A DNA stretch of 64,000 bases from positions 1 through 64,000 of the forward strand of contig JAGTRM010000019.1 in assembly GCA_018261735.1 (NCBI GenBank), given 5' to 3'. This document shows positions 34,888-44,000 of this stretch, one piece after another. Numbering within the stretch: the first letter of the stretch is position 1; every line of letters begins with the position of its first letter. Below the pieces are notes generated by a model. The model saw nothing but the letters and a program-made list of their open reading frames with translations, was not told the DNA's origin and ran no database searches. A program made the translations under genes and the position numbers. Origin of the DNA: Pseudomonadota bacterium (GTDB lineage: Bacteria; Pseudomonadota; Gammaproteobacteria; Burkholderiales; Chitinibacteraceae).

Positions 34888-35592
34888 ATGAACAAGCTAC
34901 TTGCCATCGCGGTGATGGCCTTCGCACTCTCCAGTGCTTTTGCCGCCGACCCGTTTACCGATGCCGTACAGAAAGCTTATGCGCCCTACCGTACCGCGTT
35001 GTTCAAGACCAACAGCAACTCGCAGCCGGAAGCACAACAAGCCATGCAGCAGGCGCAGCAAACCTGGGCGCAGATCGTGGCCCAGTTTGCCACCAGGGCT
35101 CCAGCGCCTTACGACCGCGATGTCCGTTTTGCTGTCACGCTGGCCGAGGTCGCCAGTGTTTATGCGCAGGCCGCAACCGAAGTCAGCCAGAACCAATTGC
35201 CGCAAGCGCATGAAACGCTGGAAAAGGTGCGCGACCTGCTGGCCGACCTGCGCCACCGCAACCAGGTGATTGTCTACAGCGATCATATGAACGCCTATCA
35301 CTCGGCGATGGAACAGGTGATCAACGAAGGCGAAAAGCTGCTGGCCCAGCCGGATGGTATGCAAAGACTGACCGCCCAGGCCGGTGTACTGGCTTATCTA
35401 GGCGAGAAGCTGACCGCAGAAGCTCCGGCCGAGTATCTGAAAAATGAAGAATTCATCACGCTCGCCAAGGCGCAGAAAAAGTCGGTCGACGATCTGCAAG
35501 CCGCGCTGTTCGCACTGGATGCCAAGGCGGTGAAAGCAGCCATCGGCAAGCTGAAGGGGCCGTATTCCCGGATGTTCCTCAAGTTCGGCTAG
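34888..35592 (+). CDS. Secreted helical protein of the ABC/LolA-like operon
   Basis: A 234-residue periplasmic protein with a signal peptide (KLLAIAVMAFALSSAFA). The mature part is helical and rich in Ala and Gln: SQPEAQQAMQQAQQTWAQIV, ETLEKVRDLLADLRHR, and a terminal block with KLKGPYSRMFLKFG. No Cys; a few His (VYSDHMNAYHSAME) could bind metal. I do not recognise a family. AAGGGG sits 6 bases before the ATG at 34888, favouring this start over 34882. It lies 102 bases before an ABC ATPase gene on the same strand and may supply the periplasmic part of that system. Confidence 0.7.
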   Translation: MNKLLAIAVMAFALSSAFAADPFTDAVQKAYAPYRTALFKTNSNSQPEAQQAMQQAQQTWAQIVAQFATRAPAPYDRDVRFAVTLAEVASVYAQAATEVSQNQLPQAHETLEKVRDLLADLRHRNQVIVYSDHMNAYHSAMEQVINEGEKLLAQPDGMQRLTAQAGVLAYLGEKLTAEAPAEYLKNEEFITLAKAQKKSVDDLQAALFALDAKAVKAAIGKLKGPYSRMFLKFG

Positions 35593-35694
35593 AGGCGAAC
35601 ACCTGCCATGCACATGGCCCGGCACCTGGCAAACAAACCCCGAAATGCTGCAGTGCAACCTATAACAAATTAATACCAAGAGGAGCGTTTCATC

Positions 35695-36384
35695 ATGTCC
35701 CTGATCGAGGCGAAAGCCGTTACCAAGAATTACCGCATGGGGGATGTGGATATCCCCGCGCTGAAAAGCGTTGATTTCAGCATCAGCGAAGGCGCATTTG
35801 CCGCTTTCGTCGGACCTTCGGGCAGCGGCAAATCCACCTTGTTGAACCTGATCGGTTGCCTGGATCACCCCACCAGCGGCGAGCTGCGCGTCCATGACAC
35901 CGACGTGAGCAAACTCAGCCGTGCCGAATCGGCGGCTTTCCGCGGCGAGCACCTGGGCTTCATCTTCCAGGATTTCAACCTGGTGCCGGTGCTCACCGCG
36001 TATGAAAACGTTGAATACCCGTTGCTGATGGTGCAAGGCTGGCCGGCGGAAAAACGCCGCGAACGGGTCACCGCGATGCTGGAAGCCGTGGGCATGAAAG
36101 AACAGATGCACAAGCGTCCGGACCAGATGTCCGGCGGGCAGAAGCAGCGCGTGGCCGTGGCGCGCGCGCTGGTTGGTTCGCCCAAGCTGGTGCTGGCCGA
36201 TGAGCCCACCGCCAACCTCGATCACGACACCGCCTACCTCATCCTGAACCTGATGAAGAAGATGCGCGACGAGCTGGGCACCACCTTCGTTTTCTCCACG
36301 CATGACCCGAAAATCATGCAGGAAGCCGAAATCACCTTCACGCTGGAAGACGGCAAGCTGGCAGCACAAGGAGCGCAATCATGA
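35695..36384 (+). CDS. ABC transporter ATPase (LolD/MacB-type)
   Basis: A 229-residue cytoplasmic ATPase of the LolD/MacB/FtsE branch. Walker A GPSGSGKST, Q-loop FIFQDFNLVPVL, signature MSGGQKQRVAVARAL, Walker B LVLADEPTANLD and the H-loop STHDP are intact. It would power the FtsX-like permease whose start overlaps its stop by four bases. Such ATPases drive mechanotransmission or lipoprotein release, not solute passage. Its ribosome site is AGAGGAGCG. Confidence 0.93.
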   Translation: MSLIEAKAVTKNYRMGDVDIPALKSVDFSISEGAFAAFVGPSGSGKSTLLNLIGCLDHPTSGELRVHDTDVSKLSRAESAAFRGEHLGFIFQDFNLVPVLTAYENVEYPLLMVQGWPAEKRRERVTAMLEAVGMKEQMHKRPDQMSGGQKQRVAVARALVGSPKLVLADEPTANLDHDTAYLILNLMKKMRDELGTTFVFSTHDPKIMQEAEITFTLEDGKLAAQGAQS

Positions 36385-37625
36385 TCTCGATCCTCAAGCT
36401 TTCCGCGCGCAACCTGATGCGCTACCGCCGCCGCACCCTGCTGACGGCCATGCTGATTTCCTTTGGCGTGATCGCCCTGCTGATCTTTGTCGCCGGCGCC
36501 GGTTCATTCAAGAACGTGATGATCGGCGGCATTACCGATAGCATGCTCGGCCACCTGCAGATTCACAAAAAGGGCTATACCTCCGCGATTGAAAACCTGC
36601 CGCTGAACCAGAACCTGCAGGCCGGAGCGACTGCCAAGATCGAAACCGTGCTCAAGGAAGAACCGGCCATCGCGGCCTATTCCAAGCGCATCAAGCTCGG
36701 CGCGATGTTCAGCAATTTCACCGAGAACACCAGCATCCGCCTGAACGGCATCGATCCGGTCACCGAAGATGCCACCGTTCCCGCCCTGCGCGGACGGATC
36801 AGCGAGGGCAAAAAAGACGGCCTGCTGGTCGAACCCGGCCATATCCTGATTCCCACCCTGCTGGCCCGGGGCATGAAGGTCAAGGTGGGCGATGGCATCG
36901 TGTTGGTCGCCACCAATGCCACCGGTTCGGTCAACGGCAAAAATTTCGTGGTCAGCGGCATTCTGGACCCGGTGACCGGCCCCGGCGGGCGCGATGGCTA
37001 CATCCACGAAGCCGATGCGCGCGATCTGCTGCGCATGGAAAAACCGGAACTCATGGAAATAGCGATCCGCCTGAAAAACATCGACCAGCTCGCCGAGGTG
37101 AACGAGCGGCTGAGTGCCAAGCTGGAGCAGATCAAAAACAAGGAAGACAAACCGGTTACCGAACTGCATACCTGGAAGGATCTTTCCCCGTTTGCCAACA
37201 TCGTGAAGATGATCGACATGATGACGCTGTTCATCCGCATCATGCTGGTTTCGATCGTCCTGGTCAGCGTGCTGAACGTGATGCTGATGGCCGTGTACGA
37301 GCGTATCCGCGAGATCGGCACGCTCGCCGCCATCGGCACTCCACCCGGCAAGATCATGGGCATGTTCATGGGTGAAGGCTTGTTGCTGGGGCTGGTGGGC
37401 GCAGCGGCAGGTATCGTAGTGAGCCTGGGTCTGGTGGCCCTGCTGAATGCCAGCCCGATTTCGTTTGCCTTCGGACGTGAAGTGATCACGCTTCGGCCGG
37501 TGCTGACAGGGGTGGAAATCGGTTGGGTATTGCTGGCTTCTGTGGTGGTTTCGGCGCTGGCGAGCCTGCAACCGGCGTGGCGGGCGGCAAGGATGGATCC
37601 GATTGTGGCGTTGCGCCACGTCTAA
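36381..37625 (+). CDS. FtsX/MacB-type ABC permease
   Basis: A 414-residue permease with one N-terminal helix (about 18-38), a large periplasmic domain (about 40-280) and three C-terminal helices of the FtsX fold (about 285-410; IRIMLVSIVLVSVLNVMLMAVYERIREIG and TLAAIGTPPGKIM). A single permease gene implies a homodimer, as in MacB, rather than LolC-LolE. It would transmit ATP-driven movement to a periplasmic partner. Neighbours point to delivery of a lipid-like or lipoprotein cargo toward the LolA-like protein encoded downstream. Confidence 0.9.
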   Translation: MISILKLSARNLMRYRRRTLLTAMLISFGVIALLIFVAGAGSFKNVMIGGITDSMLGHLQIHKKGYTSAIENLPLNQNLQAGATAKIETVLKEEPAIAAYSKRIKLGAMFSNFTENTSIRLNGIDPVTEDATVPALRGRISEGKKDGLLVEPGHILIPTLLARGMKVKVGDGIVLVATNATGSVNGKNFVVSGILDPVTGPGGRDGYIHEADARDLLRMEKPELMEIAIRLKNIDQLAEVNERLSAKLEQIKNKEDKPVTELHTWKDLSPFANIVKMIDMMTLFIRIMLVSIVLVSVLNVMLMAVYERIREIGTLAAIGTPPGKIMGMFMGEGLLLGLVGAAAGIVVSLGLVALLNASPISFAFGREVITLRPVLTGVEIGWVLLASVVVSALASLQPAWRAARMDPIVALRHV

Positions 37626-37668
37626 GCGCTGTGCCGGGAAAAACAATAGCCACACAAGGAGAATAACC

Positions 37669-38406
37669 ATGCGCTATCTCATCAAACTGCTCGCCGGCTT
37701 GGCCCTGCTGGCCCCGCTCGCGGCCCACGCGCTGGATGGCAAAGCGATTCTGGAAAAGGTCGACCGCAACCTGGAACCGGAGTCATACGAATCCTATCGC
37801 AAGCTGATCAATATCGAGCCCAGTGGCGCGAAGAAGGAATTCATCGTCTATACGGTCAAAAAGGGGCGTGACAAGGTCGTCACGCTGTTTCTCTCGCCCG
37901 CCAGCGACAAGGGGCGCAGCACGCTGCGCCAGGGCGACAACATGTGGCTTTACATCCCGAACGTGGGCAAGCCGGTACGCATCACCAGCCTGCAATCGGT
38001 CACCGGTGGCGTGTTCAACAATGCCGACATCATGCGCGTGGATTACAGCGAGGAATACAACGTCGAAACCATCGAGGAGCAGGGCGATCTCTATCTGCTG
38101 TCGCTCAAGGCCAAGACCGGTAACGTGGCTTATGACAAGCTCAAGATGAAAGTCGACAAGAAGCTCACCCTGCCGCTGGAAATCGAGGCCTATGCCAGCA
38201 GCGGCATGCTGATCAAGACGCTGCACTTCAAGGATGTAAAAGACTTTGGCGGCGGCATCAAGCGCCCGGCCACAATCGAGACCGATAGCCCGCTTTACAA
38301 GGGCTACCAGTCGATCATGCTCTATTCCGGCCTGAAAAAACGCGTTGTCCCGGATGAAGTGTTCACTCAAGGCTTCATGCCGCGCATCGAGGAACTGCGC
38401 AAATGA
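37669..38406 (+). CDS. LolA-like outer-membrane lipoprotein-sorting protein
   Basis: A 245-residue protein with a signal peptide (LIKLLAGLALLAPLAAHA). It has a LolA/LppX-type half-barrel: VDRNLEPESYESYRKLINIEP, KEFIVYTVKKGRDKVVTLFLSP, GDNMWLYIPNVGKPVRITS, LPLEIEAYASSGMLIKTLHF. These folds carry hydrophobic cargo in the periplasm. It is larger than Escherichia coli LolA and belongs to the sorting-protein family often found with a dedicated ABC permease. The ATG at 37669 has AAGGAGAA. Its stop overlaps the next start. Confidence 0.85.
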   Translation: MRYLIKLLAGLALLAPLAAHALDGKAILEKVDRNLEPESYESYRKLINIEPSGAKKEFIVYTVKKGRDKVVTLFLSPASDKGRSTLRQGDNMWLYIPNVGKPVRITSLQSVTGGVFNNADIMRVDYSEEYNVETIEEQGDLYLLSLKAKTGNVAYDKLKMKVDKKLTLPLEIEAYASSGMLIKTLHFKDVKDFGGGIKRPATIETDSPLYKGYQSIMLYSGLKKRVVPDEVFTQGFMPRIEELRK

Positions 38407-39689
38407 AACACGCGGCCGCCATCCTCACCCTGCTGCTGGCGGTCGCCGTCCCCGCGCCGGCCGAAGACTTCTCCTTCGACGCCAAGGAGTTCGAAAAGAA
38501 AACATTCGAATTCGGCGGCTACCTCGAAGCCAAGCAGGAAGCGCTGAACCAGCGCCCGGACCGGTCATCCTACGCGCTTACCTACCCGAACGAAGCCAGC
38601 CGCAATTGGCTCTACCGCAGTACCGGCACGCTGGAACTGACCGGCAAACTGAATCTGGATCAAGTCGTGGCCGATCTGCGTCTGCGCGGGCTGTATGCCG
38701 AAGACACCTTCGTGCGCACCATTGAAACCGACAAGGTCATGGAAGGCGGCGTGCGCTGGAGCCCGCAACAGGGCCTTTCGTTCGATGCCGGCAAACGGGT
38801 GATGCGCTGGGGAAAGGGCTATGCCTGGAGCCCGGTCGGTTTCGTCGAACGCGCCAAGGACCCATCTGATCCGCAAGCCTCGCGCGAGGGCTTCGTGATG
38901 GCCAGCATGGACTGGACGCGCACATTCGATGGCCCGATCAGCACCGTCGGCTTCACGCCGCTGATCGTACCGGTCAAAGACAAGATCAATGGCGATTTCG
39001 GCAAGCCCGACCATATCAACCCGGCGGCCAAGCTTTATCTCCTGGCCTGGGATACCGATGTCGATCTGATGTGGCAGGGCAAGGGTTCCAAACCGCAGAG
39101 CTTCGGCGTGGATTTCTCGCGCAATCTGGGCACCAATCTGGAAATCCACGGCGAATGGGCGCGCATGGCCGATGTGCAGCGCAGCTATGTCGATGGTGCA
39201 GGCAACACGTTCAGCCGCACGGAGAACATCAACAGCTTCCTTGCGGGCCTGCGCTACCTGACCGAAAACGAAGTGACCTGGATCGCCGAGTATTACCGCA
39301 ACGGCAGCGGCTACAGTTCAATCCAGCTTGAGGACTACTACCGCTTTGCCGACCAGGCCACCGCGCCAGGCGCATCAGCCAGCCTGTTCAACAAGGCCAA
39401 GAACCTGGCGCAATCGGGTTATGCCAGATCCAACCCGGGGCGCGATTATCTCTACCTGCGCGCCAGCGTGAGCGAGCCGTTCAACTGGCTCTACACCACC
39501 ACCGCGCTGACCACGATGGTGAACCTGAACGACGGCAGCTTCCAGATCACGCCGGAGATCAGCTACACCGGTTTCACCAACATGGAAATCCGCGCCCGCG
39601 CGATTTTCCTCTCCAACCAGCGACACACGGATTTTGGCGAGAAGACATCCAGCCAACGCTATGAGGTGTACGCGCGCTATTTCTTCTGA
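38403..39689 (+). CDS. Outer-membrane beta-barrel protein of the LolA-like operon
   Basis: A 428-residue protein with a signal peptide (ILTLLLAVAVPAPAE) and alternating aromatic strands ending in Phe (YEVYARYFF), as in outer-membrane barrels. Segments such as GGVRWSPQQGLSFDAGKRVMRWGKGYAWSPVG, NTFSRTENINSFLAGLRYLT and ISYTGFTNMEIRARAIFLSNQ are barrel strands and loops. I cannot name the family. It overlaps the LolA-like gene by four bases and would be the outer-membrane end of the system. Its 3' end overlaps the convergent DUF3999 gene by 13 bases. Confidence 0.8.
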   Translation: MKHAAAILTLLLAVAVPAPAEDFSFDAKEFEKKTFEFGGYLEAKQEALNQRPDRSSYALTYPNEASRNWLYRSTGTLELTGKLNLDQVVADLRLRGLYAEDTFVRTIETDKVMEGGVRWSPQQGLSFDAGKRVMRWGKGYAWSPVGFVERAKDPSDPQASREGFVMASMDWTRTFDGPISTVGFTPLIVPVKDKINGDFGKPDHINPAAKLYLLAWDTDVDLMWQGKGSKPQSFGVDFSRNLGTNLEIHGEWARMADVQRSYVDGAGNTFSRTENINSFLAGLRYLTENEVTWIAEYYRNGSGYSSIQLEDYYRFADQATAPGASASLFNKAKNLAQSGYARSNPGRDYLYLRASVSEPFNWLYTTTALTTMVNLNDGSFQITPEISYTGFTNMEIRARAIFLSNQRHTDFGEKTSSQRYEVYARYFF

Positions 39690-41065
39690 TTTATTTGCTG
39701 CACCAACTTCCACGCCATCACGCCCATCGCCAGCACCCCGGCCAGCAGCACGCCCCACAACGCGGCTTTTTTCCAGTCGATCCCGGTCGAAGCGCGTTGC
39801 AACGCGCCGGGCTGGCTGGCACTGGCTGCCGGCAGGGATGCCGGCAAGACTTTCGCCTCGGCAATCTGCGGCACATTGCTGCCGCCCAACCCCGGCACCA
39901 GCGTGGTCAGCGGCAGGGCGACATTCACCGCCTTGGCGTTGCCCACGGCCAGCTGATACGGCGGCTTGCCTTCGGCGAGGAATACCAGCTGCTCGGGCTC
40001 GATCCCGACCTGCAATTGCGGAGCTGCGGTCTGGTTGCTGCGCGAATCGATGCGCAGGATGAATTCGGAGAGCGGCCAGCCCGGCAGGGCGATTTCATCG
40101 CGCAGCCACTCGCGCCCCTCGTCGCCGATACGGTAAACCACGGTGCGGGTGATGCGGCGCCAATGACGGCATTCGCGCTCGGGCTGCAGGATCTCCAGCG
40201 GCAGCAACGCATTGCCCGGCGGCAGCAGCAGGCGGATGCGGCTGACCGGCAACGCCAGCGGCAAGCGATAGTGAAACTCGCCTGTCTGCAACTTCAATGC
40301 CGATTGCACCGGGGCCTGCGGCTCGAACCATTCGGTCGGCGGACTGCGCCAGAATGCCGTGGTTTCTTCAACGTCAGCGGAAGTCAATTCGGGTGCCTGC
40401 GCCGGATCGCGCCACAGCAGCCGCAGGTAGCGTCCCGGCAGACCGTTGAGTTCGATGCGACGGCGCTCGATCCGCTCGCCGTTGTAATCCAGCCGTGCCA
40501 GTTGTGCGCCGCTGCGCACGCTGTACCAGTCCTGCAGGTTATCGCTGGCAGAGATATCGAGCAGCTGGAAACCCGCCGTTCCCCGCCAATCGAGCGTCAG
40601 CGCCTGTACGTTGGCGCGTTTTTCCAGATGACTGGCATCGAGCACATACCCGCGCCTGACCTCTTCGGTGGCAGCAGCCGGCTTTGCGCCCGATTGCACC
40701 TCGACCAGCGTGCCGTCGCTTCCCGCCCGCACGCTTACGGTCAAACCTGCATCGCCGGCATCGCTCGCAACGCGCCGCGTGCCGGTCAGCGGAAACCAGC
40801 GCAAGGCGCTGCTGTGCGTGGTTTTCTCGCTCGATCCCGCCTGCCGCGTGCGGGCAATCGGCACCGGCACGCCCTCGGCATTGAATACGCGCAAATCGCG
40901 CAGATCGGAGTGCGCCGCATGCAGATAGGCATCCTGCGGCAAGATAAAACGCTGATAAGGCGCGCTGGCATCCATGGCCAGCGGCGTGCGCCAGGCAAAA
41001 GCCTGCGGCGCTTCGGTCGCCCCTGCCACGCCGGAGAGCAGACCCAACAGCAGCAGCCATTTCAT
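39677..41065 (-). CDS. DUF3999 envelope protein
   Basis: A 462-residue protein with a signal peptide (WLLLLGLLSGVAGATEA), a large periplasmic beta-rich region and one C-terminal helix (WGVLLAGVLAMGVMAWKLV). Motifs WRTPLAMDASAPYQRFILPQDAYLHAAHSDLRDLRVFN and VYRIGDEGREWLRDEIALP match DUF3999. Its ATG overlaps the DUF2339 stop by four bases; these two families are commonly encoded together. The function of the pair is unknown. Its end overlaps the convergent barrel gene by 13 bases. A longer reading frame upstream reads antisense-like through DUF2339 and is rejected. Confidence 0.88.
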   Translation of the reverse strand: MKWLLLLGLLSGVAGATEAPQAFAWRTPLAMDASAPYQRFILPQDAYLHAAHSDLRDLRVFNAEGVPVPIARTRQAGSSEKTTHSSALRWFPLTGTRRVASDAGDAGLTVSVRAGSDGTLVEVQSGAKPAAATEEVRRGYVLDASHLEKRANVQALTLDWRGTAGFQLLDISASDNLQDWYSVRSGAQLARLDYNGERIERRRIELNGLPGRYLRLLWRDPAQAPELTSADVEETTAFWRSPPTEWFEPQAPVQSALKLQTGEFHYRLPLALPVSRIRLLLPPGNALLPLEILQPERECRHWRRITRTVVYRIGDEGREWLRDEIALPGWPLSEFILRIDSRSNQTAAPQLQVGIEPEQLVFLAEGKPPYQLAVGNAKAVNVALPLTTLVPGLGGSNVPQIAEAKVLPASLPAASASQPGALQRASTGIDWKKAALWGVLLAGVLAMGVMAWKLVQQINQKK

Positions 41066-44000
41066 GATGCTTCCTCCTCGTGCCGCGACGGCGGCAGCGG
41101 AGCGAAGTAGCCGACCACCAGCAGCAATACGCCCACGCCGATGAACGAAACGATGCGCTCCAGCCCACCCCGGTCGGAAAGCTCGATCAGGAACAGCTTG
41201 CTCACCACCACGGCCACCAGCACCGCGCCGGCGATCCAGACCGCGCGCCTGCCCAGGCGATAGCCGGCGATCATCAGCCCCAGCGCCAGCAGGCTCCAGG
41301 CAAGCGAAAGGCTGGCCTGCGCCGTCATCGAGCGCCAGAGCACGGCGCTCTGCCAGCCCACGCCGCCCAAATGATGCACCGCGCGTAACACCGCCATCGT
41401 GTAGACCACGAAGGCAGCGCCATAAAGAAACAGCATGAACGGCAGGGCAAAACCGGAGAGCGTGGGCGCCTCGTCCTTTGCGATTTGCAGCTGCTTCAGC
41501 CAGCACCAGCCCGCATACAGCACCAGAATCTGGGCAAGCTCCAGCGGATTGATCAACGGCATGAACGGCAAGGGCGCGGCATTGCCCATCGATTTCAGTG
41601 CGGAAAGCACTGTCCACACCAGCAGAAGGCCAAAGACCGGCAAGGTGGCGGAAAAATGGTACAGCGCCGGATTCTCGCTCACCGGCCAGCGCTGCCGCCC
41701 CACCCGCTTGGCACTCCACAGCAGCCAGGCCGCCAGCGGCAACACCCAGCCCAGCCAGCGCCAGGCACTGCCCGGCTCGGACAGGAATACGAAGAGATGG
41801 CGCAGCTCCAGTGACAAGACCAGCAAACCCGTCCAGCACCCCACAAGATGCAACACCTTTGCCGCCGCCGGGCGCAACAAGCCGGCATTGGTCAGCAAGG
41901 CCAGATGCGCGATCATCGCCAGGCCAAACCCGACCCCGCCCCAGTCGCCAAACGGATGCCAGTCGTGCCGGTAATCCGCCAGCGCCACCAGTTCCGCCAG
42001 CGGCAGCAGCGCACTGCCCGCCCCCACCGGCGCAGCCCAGTTTTCGCGCGCAGCAATACGGCTCCACAACATCGCGGTCAGCGCCATCACGCCAATGAAA
42101 ACATGGCCCGGCTGGGCATCAGGCAGCAGCCGGGAAAGCTCCATCCACCAGGCAAATGTCCACCACAGCGCGGACCAGATCAAGGCAGGCAAGGCCAGCA
42201 GCCTGCCATCGAACGCCGCTTTTTCGTCGCGCCCGGCAAACGCCAGCCGCCACGCCATGCAGAATGCCGCCAGCGCAATTACCGCGGGCGTCCAGAATCC
42301 GCTGTGGGCAAACGCCGGCAAATGCGTATCGGCCAGCGGCACGAACAACAGGCGCGGAAAACTCGTCAGCACATAAGCCGCACCCGCCACGAATTCCAGC
42401 ACCAGCGCAAACCAGAAAGCAGGCAGCAGCGCCAGCCATAGCGCCAGCCACAACAGCACGAAGCCGCATCCCGCCCACACGGCAGTGGCCATGGCCCACG
42501 GCAACACGAACAGCGCCGAGAGCGCGATGAAGCCCAGGCCAAACAGCATCAGCCAGCCCATGCGCCCCTCAAGCACCGGATCGCCACTCTGGCGCGCCAC
42601 CCGTACCGCGAGAAACACGCTGAACAGCGCCGCGGCACCGATCAAGGAAGCCACCACCAGCCCGCGCCAGCCCGAGCCGCCCAGAGCCAGTACGCCCGTT
42701 GCATCCGTCGCGCCGCCGTGCTGCATGTCGAGCAGAAACACCACGCCGGCCAGCAATTGCACGATCAGCGAATTCACCAGCCAACCCCTGGCTTGCAGGC
42801 GCAGGCCGATAAAGACCGTCGCCATGCCCGCCAGCGCCCACGCCACCGCAGTGCCCTGGGCCTTGAAAACCATCGGCGCGATCAGGTAGAGAAACCACAA
42901 CCCCAGCGTATTGAAAACCGGGCGCAGAGCCGCATCCCAGCAGCCGGCATTCTTCTCATCCTGCAAGGCCATGCGCAGCGACAGCGCGTTGCACAGCAGC
43001 GCCAGCCCCAGCAGCAAGGTACCCAGCGCCGGGCCGGACAGCAGCGTTTCCGTGCCCTGCTGCAAGTGCGAAAGCCAGGACAGCATCGCGCCGGTTTGCA
43101 GCAGCAAGGCAAACACCCGCCCGAACGCACGCCCCTGACGGTGGCCAATCCAGTAGATGCCGGCACCTTCCACCGCCCAGGCCGCAGAAGTCCACTGCGC
43201 ATCCAACCCGAGCGGGATCGCCAGCGAAGCGAACACCACGCCGAGCGAAAGGAACACCTCGACCAGCAGGCGCAGCGCCGCCTGCGTGCGGCTGTAAACG
43301 CCCCACGCCAGCAGCATATAGAACGCGCCGAGCACCAGCGCGCTGAACGCGGCGCCGTATTCGGTATGTTTCAACAGCGCGTATTGCAGACCGAAATCCA
43401 CCAGCGGCGGCCCGAACAGCAAAGTACCATCGACATAGCGCGAGGCCTTGCCGCCCTGCTCGCGCACCCAGCCCCACCATGCACCGGCGGCAATGTCCTT
43501 GGGCGCGGCCGGATCATCCAGCAGCACGCGGCGCGCAAACAGCAGGCCGATGCCGACGAACATCAGGAAGAACAGGATCAGGAAGAATTGGCAGCTCTCG
43601 TAGAACTCCGGCCGGTACGAGCGCTCCCCCCACGCCCATCCGATCAGGAAGGTGCCGAAAAAGCCGACCAGATTGAGCGGCCGCCAGGCCTTGAACCAGG
43701 CAATGCCCAGGATGCCAGCGTTGAGCATGGCAAAGTAGGAGAACAGCGCCACATGGCTACCACCGCCGGTCGAGGCCAGAATCGGCGCGGCAAAACCGCC
43801 GAGCGAACCGGCCACCGCCAGCGCCAGCGCATCCTGGGTAACCGCCAGAATCGCGGCAAGCATGGCCACCGCCACCAGCAGCACGAAACCGCCCTGTAGC
43901 GGCAGCAGCGGATGCAGGCGCATCGCGGCAAAGATGGTCAGGTACATCACCGCCACCGCCGCGCCCTGCATCAGCAGGCCATAGGCCCGGCGCGATTCGC

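Noticed and set aside
41066..42067. Upstream extension of the DUF3999 reading frame into DUF2339
   Set aside because: The extension is Gly/Ala/Cys-rich, lacks a signal peptide, and the domain with its signal peptide starts at 41065 on an ATGA overlap.
42718..43899. A 393-codon open frame opposite DUF2339
   Set aside because: Gln/Arg-rich antisense composition and no ribosome site or domain.
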